64,000 bases of DNA, taken from Ceratobasidium sp. AG-K (Eukaryota > Basidiomycota > Agaricomycetes > Cantharellales > Ceratobasidiaceae). A program made the position numbers and the translations under genes. Shown in pieces: positions 52,812 through 64,000 of this stretch; the stretch's first letter is position 1; each line of letters begins with the position of its first letter. Under the pieces are notes generated by a model. That model did not search any database, was not told where the DNA came from, and was given only the letters and a program-made list of their open reading frames with translations. The DNA lies in assembly GCA_037039685.1 (NCBI GenBank), contig JAWNGF010000008.1:1488001-1552000 (forward strand), given 5' to 3'.

Positions 52812-55070
52812 TTAGTGTATATCCCAGTGTCCAAACTGAACACATCTAAACATGGCAAGCCATTCGTTTCTCAGCCTCAGCAGCTTGGATAAGATACCCA
52901 AGTTATGTATGTAGTACACCACCGACGTTCCTTCCAGTACGAATTTTACTTTCACGTTCCGGGCCATTTCTTGTGCTTCACTTTTACAAACAGGCTCAAC
53001 ATTTTGCTAGCGGAGGTTTATGCATTGTGATCACGGTTGCTTGATTTCGATTTTCAGATTTCGCAGGCCAGTCTACTGTTCTCAATCGACCAGTACGAAC
53101 CAAGTTTCAGCCACTGGCTGTATGATTTTCGATAAATCGTTTGTGTACACCCGTAAGTCTATTGCTAACATTGTCATAAATGATAGTGTAACTATAGCAA
53201 AATCATGCCCATATATGTACAGAGCAGTATAATGTGTGTGCACGTAATAGGCGATCTTATCACCCCTTACTGGCGGCGGCCCATGCTTGCCTTGGTCAGT
53301 TTTACCCTCACGTAAGGAAATATCATTCGTTCATATGCCATCATCCGTGCCAAGTATACGTAGAGCGGCCCGCAGTGTGGTTCGATATGCCGAGTACCTT
53401 TGAATCCCCACCCTAACCATAGCAAGTAGATCCATTAGTAATTTACGCCCCGACTTACAATACTTCCCTTGATAAACCTGAGCAAGCACTAGCAGATATC
53501 ATTTCAGTGTTGATTCATATCCTGAATATGGGAATGCATAGCTTGTCATGTACTCTACTATTCTCTTTAGGTTTATGCCTCGTCATTGGCGTCATCATGC
53601 GGAGGTTGTATTACCGGCGCTGGCCTCGAGACAAACCGGTGAGCTTCGACTAAGTGACACCTATACACCCTCGCAGCGCGCTTATTTCGGTGTGGAAGGG
53701 AAATCATCTAGATTTGCAGTCGTTGGGTTGTAGGAAACCACCATGGTCAATAGGCTTCTTAGGTATATATGGCCCGTGGAATAAAGAAATTCGTCGTGGT
53801 AGAGCACTAATAGGCGATATTAGTATTGTTCATTGCAGAAAGTACACGAGTATGCCTCCTGCCGGAATGGCAATGGCATCAAGGCGAATCCAGAAATCCA
53901 GCTAGAATTGGGCCGTCAGGGTTAATATGCAACATCTGATATACCTAGAGTCCCGTCTATTTTTCGGTACTCAACCAAACGGTTCATAAGTAGGTCTCGA
54001 ATATTATCACAGGAAGTACAACCAACGGAAATTAAAACTTTGATGCATTTTTCGCGCGCATTCCATCAGACGTGAGGCTATCATTGCCACACTACAAATC
54101 CTGGGGAAAGGAGCTGCCCCCCATGGGCTAACGTACTGCGCTTCCTGAATCATAGAACGTCGACCAAGATAGGAAAGTGATCGCCAACCTGCAAACGGTT
54201 ACCGTCACATCTGTGACATTGAAACAGTTGGTACCACCAGCCGTGGGACATGCTGTTTAGTGCTAAATCTCGAACCCACGTTTCGGATGCGCGCTTACAA
54301 AGAAATCAACGCACGTGTAGATTCCTGGGGGTCACGATCAGCACCCGACAATGAAGAATCCTACGCCTACCGAGGGCTAGCGAGAGCGCAAACCCTTACA
54401 TTGAAGGAGACGAGGCTTCCCATATTACGCCCATTTTGTTTTGAACTATGAAATAAGCACCCCCACAGTGATATCACCCTCAAATAAGAAACCGTTATAA
54501 TTGTATGGTTACTTGGAAGTCACTGCTATGTAGACAAGATCAAATGCGAATACCATCTTCATGCTGAGCGACATATAGGGAGTGCCTTAGGCACAGGGAT
54601 TCCGTTACTAGCAAGTTTAAACAGTTGACATCTAGACTCGTGGTGACGTCCTAGTCTTCCCTCCGAAGTTCTTTACGGCCGGAATCTAAATTAACCCGAG
54701 TGTAATGTAGGCCACAGGATGACGATTCGTTGGCCAATGCGTAAGGCCCAGAACTATCACAAAGTACGTCATGGCGATTTCAGGTGTTTGGGAATACATT
54801 CTACCAGTCCTTCGAGTTCGAACACTTGCCTATTTCAGGATATGATCGAACTCTCAGACAGGTACATGCCGACAGGATGCCGAGTCCGGAAATGAAAAAC
54901 CGTGAAGTCCCCACTCTCCATACTGCGCTTAGTGCGCATATAGCCCTCTAGCTCGCTATATAAGCCGCCCTCATCCGACTCAATGTCGACAACGCAGGTC
55001 TCCTGTCTACAGCTCTTCCAGCTCATTTCTCCCAGCTCGCGGCTCTCTCGCACTCACCGCTCCTATCGCC
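52812..55070. other. Intergenic part of S2
   Basis: Inverted copy of 22,876-25,134. No gene seen. Ends with the promoter of truncated copy F, where TATATAA is at 54,957-54,963. Confidence 0.5.
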
Positions 55071-55323
55071 ATGCAGTTCACGTCGACCCTCTCCCGCTTC
55101 GTCGCTTTCGCGCTGTTCATGCTGTCGTTCAGCATGCTCACTTGCGCTGCCCCCGCTCCCGCTCCGGCCGCTCTCGCAGTCGCCGGACCTGCCGCATCGG
55201 GGAACGCTCTCGTGGCCCGCGGCGACGTGAGCGACCAGTGCCACAAGGCGCTGCTTGACCTCGACGTCAAGCTCGATGTCGACATTGACCTCCTCAGTAA
55301 GCGGTCTTCCCCAAGTTTGTCTA
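55071..55323 (+). pseudogene. Small secreted amphipathic protein, copy F, truncated by Plavaka junction
   Basis: Exon 1 (55071-55296) is complete and matches copy A: signal peptide, LVAR|GDV and LDVDIDLL. The GTAAGC donor and 27 bases of intron 1 follow, then sequence changes at 55,324 to the Plavaka terminus. Exons 2-4 are absent. Unspliced, the frame would continue into transposon sequence and stop at 55,349, adding a short foreign tail. The promoter, including TATATAA, is intact, so a transcript is possible. Convergent with the right DUF6532 gene. Confidence 0.88.
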
Positions 55324-55790
55324 GCATCAGCAAAAGGGTCATGACCTAATTCGCGCGAAATAGGCCAATTTGTCGTGTTTGGCATGTTCCGACTTGTGGG
55401 CGTCGAATTAGTCTGACGTTCCCCGCATTGGCTCGGTCGTTTCAGAGTGAGTGAAATTAGCATTCCGCCCGCGTTTTGGGCGACTAGTCTTGGTTAACGT
55501 GCGGCGGAATTAGTTCTGCATGCTCAATTCGCGTCCAAATTAGTTACGGATTAGTGCTTGCGTCCTCGGTCCGACTCAGAAATAGTTCCGAATTAGTTCC
55601 CGGCCGACATAATTGATTCGTATTTAGTTCAAATTAACCAATACCAGTGCCAAAAAGAGGTTTTTGTTCTGCCAATTAGTTCGATATTGGTCGCGCAAGC
55701 TCGATTCTGAGTATTGCGTGTTTATTTAGTTCCGAATTAGTTCGTTGTTATCAAAACTTTCGTATAATCGTATTCGCGTAGCTACTTTGT
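55324..55790. repeat. Subterminal motif array, inner end of right Plavaka copy
   Basis: Mirror image of 48,500-48,936: multiple CGAATTAGTTC-like motifs (reverse of GAACTAATTCG) near 55,405, 55,507, 55,537, 55,589, 55,620, 55,675, 55,725 and 55,735. Likely transposase-binding region by analogy with other DNA transposons. Confidence 0.65.
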
Positions 55791-55955
55791 ACGTTAACAG
55801 GCATGGGTGAAAGACTTCGCGGATGCTACGGAAACGAGATGGGGTAACAGTCGGACAATCGTGCGGGCATCAAAAAAAAGGAAAATCATGAGCAGTCGTA
55901 AAATGATTGGGGGATAATCGAGTTGTCTAAACGGCGGTGAGGCACTGGTGCGCGG

Positions 55956-58900
55956 CTAGTCGTGCACAACGGACCCCATCGTCGTATCGCCATCAACCTC
56001 GTCGGGGCGGACGTGAGTGTGGCGGGCCCCGCCTGTGCCTTCCCCGTCACTTTCGCTGTCGTCGTCACTGAACTCGCCGTCACTGGGTTCAATGAGCTCA
56101 CCGGAGCGCGTCAAAAACCTCCGAGTCTGGTTTTGGCCGCCCTCACGACCGTGTGCCGCGTCCATCCGCTCATCCTCTCCGCTGTTGCTACGTTCAACCT
56201 CGTCATACCCGTCGTCCGTAACGCCCTCGGAGCCTTCTTGATCCTCGTGTCCAACACCTGTACCTTCTCCCCCAGCGCCTTCCTGTTCCTGTTCCTGTTC
56301 CTGTTCCTGTTCCTGTTCCTCCCCCTCTTCCTGTTCCTGTTCCCTTTCCTCGACGCCGTCTCCTTCAGCACTTTCGGTCTCGCTCGCCATCGGGCTGGCT
56401 AGGTTCGTGGCCTTGCCCTTGCCTTTCTTCGGGGGTTCGTCGTCGGACTCCTCGCCCTCGTTGCCCCAGTGCTTGGCGGCCATTTTGCTTCGCGTCGATG
56501 CTGATGGGATCGCCCCGGCACGGCGGGCTTCCTCTTCCGAGTCGGTGCTCTGGTTGGTGCCGATGAACTGCCCGCCATACGCTGCCGCAGCACTAGCACC
56601 ACTCCCAGTTTGTCCGCGTGTTTTATTTGCGTCGGTGAGCATTCGTAGGAGGGACGCTACTTCGGTGGAGCTGAGCTGGTCGTTATTAACGATCAGCGAG
56701 ACAGTCGAGAGGAGGTTGTCAGCGTGCTGGTGGCGCTGCGAGTGGACCGGCGCAGACTCGGAGGGCACTGTTGACGTGGCCAGATTAGGAGGTGTAATAT
56801 TAGTCGAATACAATGAGCAAATTTAAGCGGCGTCGGCTTACCGGGTACAGGAGCGGAGGGCTGGGACGACACCGTGCGGGCGGCATACTGCTCGTTGATA
56901 AACGAGAGTGGCACAGAGGGGCGAATCATGCCTGTGCTCTGGCCACCAAGAACTTTGGTATGAGGCGCGCTAGAATATCCGTCTGTAAACCAACTTAACG
57001 TGTGCACATTTAGAAGACGCACCGGAGGTCGCTAATCAACTGGTTCAGGTATGTCGACAAGACTTGGGGGTTGGAGCGATACATTTGCGAGAGGGTCGCA
57101 AGGTGTGAATAATAGATCGACCGGAAGGTATCTGACTTGAATGCCGTTGATTTGTGATACGTGCCAGTCGCGTACATTGTGATCATCTTCTGAATCTAAA
57201 AATCAGTTAGTCGCAGCACAAAATATTGGAACACAAATTGGGTGGACTCACAGCGGTAGCAGTGAGGGCCATGAGCGGGAGTGTGGCCGTCTTGAAGATG
57301 TCGCTCTCGGTTACGCCCTTGCTCGCAGGCACAGAGAAGTAGCTGTTCCTAAGGACCTTCTCGAACAATGGGTGCTCATAGAGCCGATGAGGCTGATCGT
57401 CGCTCTATGGGTAAATTTAATAAGGGTGATCAGGAGAAAATGGAACCCAGGTACTTACGGGCACGAGAAAAGGGCATTACGGATGAGCTGTTCAACACGC
57501 TCGCGGTTGTACTCGATATCTTTGGTAGACAGTGTGCCAGTCTTGAGCCCATAGAAACCGGGAAGACCCTCGGCGCACTCGAACCTGATCAGGGACGCTC
57601 GAGCCTGGGAGATGCGCGCATATAGCTGTTGAATAACGCGGGTTCAGGTGCAAGCATGCAAATTTTCGATGTGTACGTACGAATTGTTCATAGTCAGAGC
57701 CTTTGGTAAGCTGATAGTTTCTACCAATCTTCTTACATGCGTAATCGTTGGCCATATGCGCCATGATCCAGCGGGTCGCGTCGTCGGGGAAGCCACAACC
57801 ACACACGAGGAGGACGTCAAAACGACGGATGGCGAGCTTGGCTACAGGCTGGTCGATCTCGCGCAATTCATTGATTCCGGGAGCCTTGCGTTTCCTCCCC
57901 TTTGTACCTGGTTCGGCTTGACGCACACCATCCTTCAGTCTGACGTGGTGAAGCGGGGGTGGCAGCTCTGGCGGCATCTTCAGCTCAATTTTGTATGGGG
58001 TAGGTATATCCGAGAGAATGTTCTCTGTCTCGAACTCGAACTCAAACCCGTCATCATTGGGGCCGCCATTGGAGCCATCGTCGGCTGTAACGATTGATTC
58101 GGTAACGGGGGATACCCCGCGGGAGCTGGCCTGTGACAACGGGGGAGGGGGTAGCTGTAGAGACTGAGATGACTGGGATTCCACGTTGTGTGTGGGTATC
58201 GTCCGCCGGGTGTTGTTACGCGCTGAGTTACCGCGTTGCGAGACTGACTCGCTCGGAGCGAGACTGCTAATCCCCGAGCTAGAAATGGAGAGACCAGAGA
58301 CAACACTCGGTTCGGGGGAGGGCTGATGGGAGCTGATGAGCTGGCCGAAGACTGCACGGCGGTCGGTGGCGGACATTTTGCTATTCTTGGCGGCGGTGGT
58401 CACTTTGCTGCTCTTGACGGTAATTGGAACCTAGAGTCGACGAGTGAGCCCCCACGTAAGGATAACAAAGCGGAAAAAAAAATTAAGGAGACTTACTGGC
58501 TCTGACACATTCGAGGCAGTTGGTGTCAGCTGGTTCGCCTTGACTTGTTCAAGGAACGCTGCCGTTTCCTCAGGTGTTTCTTGAATTACAGTGCCTTCAT
58601 CTTTTTTTGCCCGTCGCTTGGCCTGTTGTGCTTTCACCTGTTGCCCTGTCGTCGAGTTAGTATACGTACAGTACGTGCAACCGTTGTAACTTACTTGCTT
58701 CTTCTTGTGCTTGAACTGGAAAAATCGAAGTAAATAAGTGATTGCTGCGCCACGGCATAAGATAAACCTAGGTGTACATACCTTTTTGCCCCAGTTCTGA
58801 CAGTTTCTTGCTGCGCTTGCTTGTCTTTCCAGCTGGCTCCGGTGGCACAGTTATGACGGGGGTCACGGCGTCCTCGACTTCGACTGTAGCGGCCGCTCCT

Positions 58901-59142
58901 TTCCCCTTGGGCTTTCGGTGTGGTTTGGCTGTAGTTGTTGTAGGCACAGGGTTGGTCTTGGGCTCGGGCGCATCGGGCGTGTCCTGCGTGGTTTCGCGCT
59001 GGGTCCCCGCCTTGGATTTGGCCGGTTTGCTTCCTGGTGGGGCTTTGACTCTCTTGGGAGCGGCAGGGGCCAACGACAAACTAATGTCGCCAGGGTCTTC
59101 GAGGTCGCGCTTTGGAGGGCTAGTTTTTTTCTTCGGAGGCAT
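55956..59142 (-). CDS. DUF6532 domain protein carried by the right Plavaka copy
   Basis: Same gene as 45119-48306 in inverted position. Start 59142 (MPPKKKT), stop near 55956 after VVHD. Open frames in all exons match the left copy residue for residue as far as I can see, so the two copies are recent or homogenised. The divergent transposase starts 165 bases away, which suggests joint expression. Confidence 0.78.
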
Positions 59143-59307
59143 CGCAAAGGGCAGCAGCTCAAGTGAGAGGGCGTTTGGCGTGGTTGAAGTTGAGAAGGTC
59201 GACACGTCGTAGACAAATAATGACAAATTAGTGCTTATGCAATCTTGTGGTGATGGGAAATCAATTGGGGAACCTTACCGTTGAGTCGTCGTATACGTAG
59301 TCTAGCC
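59143..59307. promoter_or_regulatory. Bidirectional promoter of the Plavaka gene pair (right copy)
   Basis: Only 165 bases separate the DUF6532 start (minus) from the transposase start (plus). Any promoters and 5' leaders must lie here or overlap coding sequence. The equivalent left-copy interval is 44,954-45,118. Confidence 0.5.
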
Positions 59308-62300
59308 ATGCCGCCGCAACTTCCTGCTAATCAATGCCCGGTATGCTCGCAATTCTTCAAGACCGAGGGCTCCCGGCGCAGTCACCAAGCTCAATCAAGC
59401 TGCAGACCACAGCACAATGAGACCACTAATGACTCAGTGGCTGACGTGCCCAGCCCAACATCCTCTCGTTCAGCTACACCCAGCGTCAACACCCAGCATA
59501 CAGCCAGTGGTACTGATGCATCACCAAACTCGCCATCGGGTAATGTCATGACCAGCCCAATCGGGCATATTTTGACCCACGAAATCCCGCCTGGTTCACC
59601 CAGAGGTGGGCCGTCAATCACGAGTGCCCAAGCTGAACATGATGTTGAAATGGAATCAGCAAGAGGTAAAATAGATTTTGGTCAACTACGTACTGTATAG
59701 ACTGAAAGGCAAGTGTAGCGTCAACTCGAAGCAGGCTTGTGACAACCGAAGAAGAGTTGGCCGATCAAATTCGAAAAATGTAAGTCAATGTTTTGGAGCC
59801 ATTCCCGGAAGAAAACTCACCGTTGTGGAAGGCTCAACGACATGATACAAGAGCGAACATCCAGTTGCGCAGGGCCAGACCCTCGTGCCGAAACAAGTAG
59901 TGATGATCACATGGAAGATACGTCGAGCGGCACTGGCCCGAGTCAATCGGGGCAATTTGTCACGATGCGCAGGCTACCCAACGATGTAGATCAGGCAATC
60001 GCGGAATTGTGAGTTGTGGTAATTGAATTAAAGTATTGTGTTACTGACTACAATACTACAAGTATTACACATGTTTTTGGGCCTCATGAAGAGCCACCTC
60101 ATGCAAGTGACAGTGAGGATGAAGAACTGGGTGAAAGTTTCGGTGACAACAGATCCGAGACTGAGGCCAATGATTCTGACGACCCCGATCAACAATTTTA
60201 CACGGCTGCAAACACGTCAATTGAAGATGTACAACCCGACTTGCCACCCGAAGCACCCGCAGCACCCGAAATCTCAATTCCTCTTACTGAGCAAGATGGT
60301 GTCATGCATGGGGCACGCATTCGACCATGCCCACTGCACTTGGAGGTAATTCACCAAGAACGTGTGGCCGCTGGAAAGGCACCTGCTTGGCCTTTTGCCG
60401 ACTATCTGGAGTTTGAGTTTGTCAAGTGGATGGTTGATAACGACATCAGTCAGACAGCCCGGGATAAGCTCATCAAACTTCCCATAGTATGATTTCGCTT
60501 TTACTAGTTTTGCAGTGTCTCATTTTATTGTAGATTACAAACCGATGTGGTCTTTCATTTGGAAGCAACTACTCTCTCAACCAGCTGCTGGATAAGTTAC
60601 CCACCGCTGGTCCACGCTGGAAACAGATTGTGAAGACCATTACGGGTACGATCCCATCGCACAAGCCCGGGAAGATGTTGACAGAGGAGGTGGAAATCTG
60701 GGTTCGGGATATCATAGAGGTTGTGCGTGAGCTTATTGGGAATGCTGCTTATGGCCAGAAGCTTGTCTTTGCCCTGCAACGTGTCTACCTGAATGGGGAT
60801 CGCAACCAGCGAAAAATCGACGACATGTGGACAGCAGATTGGTGGTGGAGAATACAGGTGAGTTCTTTCTACCATTATTACAGCAAGGTTATCTTTATGC
60901 TATAAATTCTAGCACGATAAAGATATCCCCCCTGGTGCCACTATTGTCCCAATTATCCTCTCATCTGATGCAACCCAGCTCACAAACTTCTCTGGGGGTC
61001 AATCTGCTTGGCCGGTGTACATTTCCATTGGAAACATCCCCAAGTCAATTCGAGCCAAGGTAAACAGCTACTCAACTTTACTGTTAGCATATCTACCAGT
61101 GGCCAAACTCCATTGCTTCCCAGAGAAGGAACGGGGTGACCAAGTAAGTAGCCCACCATTTGGATTTTTTCCTTATTTTTCCAAAATAAAATAACAATTA
61201 TTCAGAAAGCTCGGCTTTTCCATGAATGCATGAAAACTATTCTAGAACCACTCCATACAGCTGGAAAGCTTGGTGTGGAAATGAACTGTGGTGATGGCTT
61301 TGTCCGACACTGTTTCCCCATTCTTGCGGCGTATATCGCTGATAATCCAGAGCAAACATTGATTGCATGCTGTCGACGAAACCTCTGCCATCGATGCACT
61401 GTTGCCCGGGACTCACGTGGAGACTTTCCTAATCCTCCTGCTCCGAATCGAAATCCAATGCACACAGCAAATGCACTGAAGGCTCGGGATTATGGTCACA
61501 CTTCTGCTCTTTTTGATGAACAGGGGCTGAAGCAATTTGGAACACCATTCTGGGATGGTTTGCCCTTTGCTAATATCTTCTCATGTCTCACACCTGATAT
61601 CTTGCACCAACTCCACAAGGGTGTTTTCAAGGAGCATCTAATGAACTGGTGCATTGAACTACTCAAGACTCAAGATAAGCCTCCTGACAGCATTGATTTT
61701 CGCTACAAACTAGTTCCGCGGCATTCTGACCTTCGACACTTTGTGGCTGGGGTAACAAAGCTGAAACAGTCAACTGCAAATGAGCACAAGGAGATGCAGA
61801 AGTCTTTCATTGCTGTAATGGCAGGGCTAGTGCCTGAGGACGTCCTCCCCGTAATCATTGCTATTATCGACTTCATCTACTATGCACAACTCCCAGTGCA
61901 TACCAGTGGCACTCTGGACCTACTTCATGATGCATTTCAGCGTTTTCACTCGTACAAAGGCGTTTTTGAGAAGTATAACATCCGCTCAGACTTCAACATC
62001 AACAAGATCCATGCAATGAGCCACTACTTTGAGTCTATCTGGGAGCTCGGAACTGCTGATGGATATAACACTGAGACACCCGAGCGACTCCACATTGAAT
62101 TTGCAAAGCGGGCATATAAAGCAACCAACCGACGGCAGTTTTTTGAACAGATGACAATCTATTTACAGCGCCGTGAACAGGTCGCAAAATTCGATTCTTT
62201 CCTCCGCTTCAAAATCCCAGCGTACGCCCAACGGGTGGGTAGCTTCGAGGACGATTTCGACCAAGAACCGAGGTAAGACTCTTGAATTATCGCCCAACGT

Positions 62301-63078
62301 CTGAATACTATACCTACCCTGCGACAGTGTTGCTGGCTGGAAACTTGCTCGAAAAAGCCCCCAACCTCCTTTCTCAATCGACCTACTGCAACGTACCTAC
62401 GGAATCAACTGGTTCAGGTGGTGTCTGGACAAGTGCTTGGCGGAACATTTCCCCCATGTTACCCTCAAAAGTTCACCTTTCGACACTTTCGAGACCTTCC
62501 CCAAGGCATCGCAAATCATTAACGATGCCTTTGCCTCTGGTCAGCCCGATATTGTTCACGCTTCGCCCTCGCAAGGAGGCTCAACTCGATCAAAATTTGA
62601 TACTGTACTCATTCGGAAAGGCGAAGCAGCGACGCCTGTATCCCTGAGCCAGCCGTCGTATGGGATAGCTAGTAGGATTTCCATCGTTATGAAGGATACC
62701 CGCCGACTGACCATACGTGTAGGCCACTACATTGGACGAGTTCGACTTATTTTCAAGCTCCCCGCTGTTTACGGCATCGACACACCACTCGCGTGTGTTC
62801 AATTATTCAAAGGACCCTCACAGGTATCCAACGGGCCAATTAAACGCGTCAACATGTATCGTGTCGAGCGCTCACGCTACACCACGGAGCACAATCACCA
62901 GTATGCCGAGGAGATCATTCCTCTCAACTTCATCCGACGTACCTGTCACCTTCTACCTGCATTCGGCGCTGAAAACGTGGCCGTCGACGGTTCGGAATTC
63001 GACCTCGATCCCCTCGAAATGTTTGAGAAGTTTTACCTTAACAGCTATTTCGACTTGCACACGTTCCAATTCTTGTAA
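59308..63078 (+). CDS. Plavaka transposase (KDZ superfamily), apparently intact
   Basis: Start at MPPQLPANQCPVC (59308). The N-terminus is a C2HC zinc finger (CPVCSQFFKTEG...H...C), then a low-complexity acidic region, then the Plavaka core: WPFADYLEFEFVKWM, LDKLPTAGPRWKQIV, EEVEIWVRDIIEVVRELIG, MWTADWWWRIQ, HDKDIPPGATIVPIILSSD with TQLTNFSG, AWPVYISIGNIPKSIR, a Cys cluster ([10 protein letters not shown]), PDILHQLHKGVFKEHLMNW, PERLHIEFAKRAYKATN. A 55-base intron (62,273-62,327) restores the frame into YGINWFRWCLDKCLAEHFP. The end reads RVRLIFKLPAVYGIDTPLA, IRRTCHLLPAFG and HTFQFL. The Asp of SSD, the Asp of PDILHQ and the Glu of PERLH are the likely catalytic triad by family knowledge. Several other short introns lie at 59.67-60.06, near 60,490, 60,860, 61,060 and 61,150. 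Confidence 0.87.
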
Positions 63079-63207
63079 ATCTGTCCTTCAGGTTGTTGAC
63101 GAAGTAACAAAAATGTACAAGCGTTCGTGTAATTAGTCGGTTTCTGTTTGAGTGGCGGGCCATCACCTTGCAAATCATTTATGTTATTCACTCGATGCAT
63201 CAAATCT

Positions 63208-63289
63208 GTTCAACACGAATCACCTTTCCTATCCGTTCAATACCAATTAATTCCCCTATCTATTCGACACTAATTATTTTTCCTATCTC
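63208..63289. repeat. Threefold 27-28 base tandem repeat near outer end of right Plavaka copy
   Basis: Three degenerate units (63,208-63,234, 63,235-63,261, 63,262-63,289), each of the form TTCrAyAC/yAATT...CCTATC. They share the CTAATT core with the array at the inner end, which supports a subterminal role and suggests the element reaches at least this far. Confidence 0.6.
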
Positions 63290-63300
63290 TGCGATATATT

Positions 63301-64000
63301 AGGTCTGCACTTGCTATCTTCACTGGCCAAAGGCCCCGCTCGCACGCATGTAGAGACCGCTCCGTTCACGACACGACGAAAGAGTTAGTCGCCGTTAGCT
63401 TACCAGTACGAATTATGCGCACCCACCCTACCGCGTGTCATTTTGCACTTCGGACGAGAGCCGCCAATAAACAAGTCACCCTGTTTGCGGTCGTCGACGA
63501 ATCGATTTCGACGCCCCGTTGGGTGCGCCTGCGCTGGTATCAATGCTGAACATATGATAGTCCTCCCGAACTCAACCCCAAATGCACTCGCACGCATGGT
63601 ACGGGCAAAGTTCCGGTCGCCCAAATTCTACTAATCGAGCAAAATTGACAAACGCCGCAAAATTATCCCTGGGGGAGCTAACTACGATCAAATTAGTGCA
63701 CACCACAGGTAACGAAGGTGCAGAATAGAACGCAGGTTTCTAATGCGAAACGGGTGAGTACCACGCAGACATAATTCTCCCTAGATTAATACATTCTTGG
63801 GCTAGAACCTTGCGATCCCAGATGGACGGGCGCAAAAGCAGCTGTCATTAGATCCGAACGAACTTCTGAGACTGAGACAAGAACCAACCGCGGGAAAGTA
63901 TGCCTTCATTTGTGTGCCGCCCTGTAAACCCTCACGTTTTACCCGTGAAACGTGGAGAACCGTCAGAATTAGTAGGGCGTTGACTCGAAAGGGCAATATT
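63301..64000. other. Right window edge, no gene assigned
   Basis: Could contain the true outer terminus of the Plavaka copy and the host flank. Open frames 63400-63624 and 63802-63996 (minus) and 63443-63634 (plus) have no recognisable motif. Confidence 0.4.

Larger units (their letters stand above)
48936..55323. repeat. Segment S2, inverted copy of S1 between the two Plavaka elements
   Basis: 6,388 bases, reverse complement of 22,623-29,011. The left edge shares gtcctctcc with S1 and the right edge shares tgtcta; immediately outside, both sides switch to the same Plavaka terminus (catcagcaaaaggg, opposite strands) with no unrelated bases between. Contains gene copies D and E and the truncated copy F. 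Confidence 0.93.
55324..63300 (+). mobile_element. Plavaka (KDZ superfamily) DNA transposon, right copy
   Basis: Inner end fixed at 55,324 by the S2 junction; outer end uncertain (placed near 63,300, after the transposase stop at 63,078 and a tandem repeat). Carries an apparently intact transposase (plus) and a divergent DUF6532 gene (minus). I could not find an inverted match of the inner terminus on the outer side nor a target-site duplication, so the outer limit and terminal inverted repeats remain open. Confidence 0.82.

Noticed and set aside
41530..62694. Reading the whole inverted structure as one 21-kb perfect palindrome
   Set aside because: The centre (S2) is not symmetric about the Plavaka axis: its own palindrome is centred near 51,184 while the Plavaka axis is near 52,130, and 2.5 kb of S2 lies on one side only.

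Overview
This window looks like nuclear DNA of an agaricomycete fungus. The genes have many short introns (about 35-110 bases, GT-AG) and mixed orientation. They include lineage-typical families (DUF6532, a DUF7330-like protein, Plavaka/KDZ transposase). The secreted-protein family and the polygalacturonase fit a plant-associated Ceratobasidiaceae fungus (Rhizoctonia/Thanatephorus type). That placement is inference from gene content; no marker gene is present.

Layout. 1-19 kb holds ordinary host genes: AP-3 delta adaptin (cut by the window start), an endopolygalacturonase, the mRNA 3'-end factor FIP1, a divergent member of a small secreted-protein family, the BMT5-type 25S rRNA methyltransferase and a Ste20/GCK-type kinase, separated by gene-poor stretches. 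22-29 kb carries three nearly identical copies of the secreted-protein gene; two sit in the 1.26-kb arms of an inverted repeat around a 741-base spacer. 31-38 kb is a compact housekeeping block: a RAMP4/SERP1-type ER protein, a Msi1/RBBP4 WD40 protein, ATP synthase subunit e, a glutaredoxin, a DUF7330-like protein and a cysteine-rich secreted protein. 41.5-63.3 kb is a large inverted structure: two Plavaka elements of about 7.4 kb or more, in opposite orientation, flank a 6.39-kb segment that is a reverse-complement copy of 22.62-29.01 kb.

The central result is this nested architecture. Segment S1 (22,623-29,011) was duplicated, inverted and placed exactly between the inner ends of two inverted Plavaka copies as S2 (48,936-55,323). 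S2 contains its own copy of the small palindrome. Three variants are shared by both arms of one palindrome but differ between the palindromes, which points to arm-to-arm homogenisation by gene conversion after the S1/S2 duplication. One S2 gene copy is cut within intron 1 at the transposon junction. The right Plavaka copy reads as an intact transposase; the left has frameshifts and is truncated at its outer end. Each copy also carries a divergently transcribed DUF6532 gene.

Limits. Exon boundaries were read by eye from splice signals and family similarity. The outer terminus of the right transposon was not located. Identical large palindromes can also come from assembly errors, so read-level confirmation matters.
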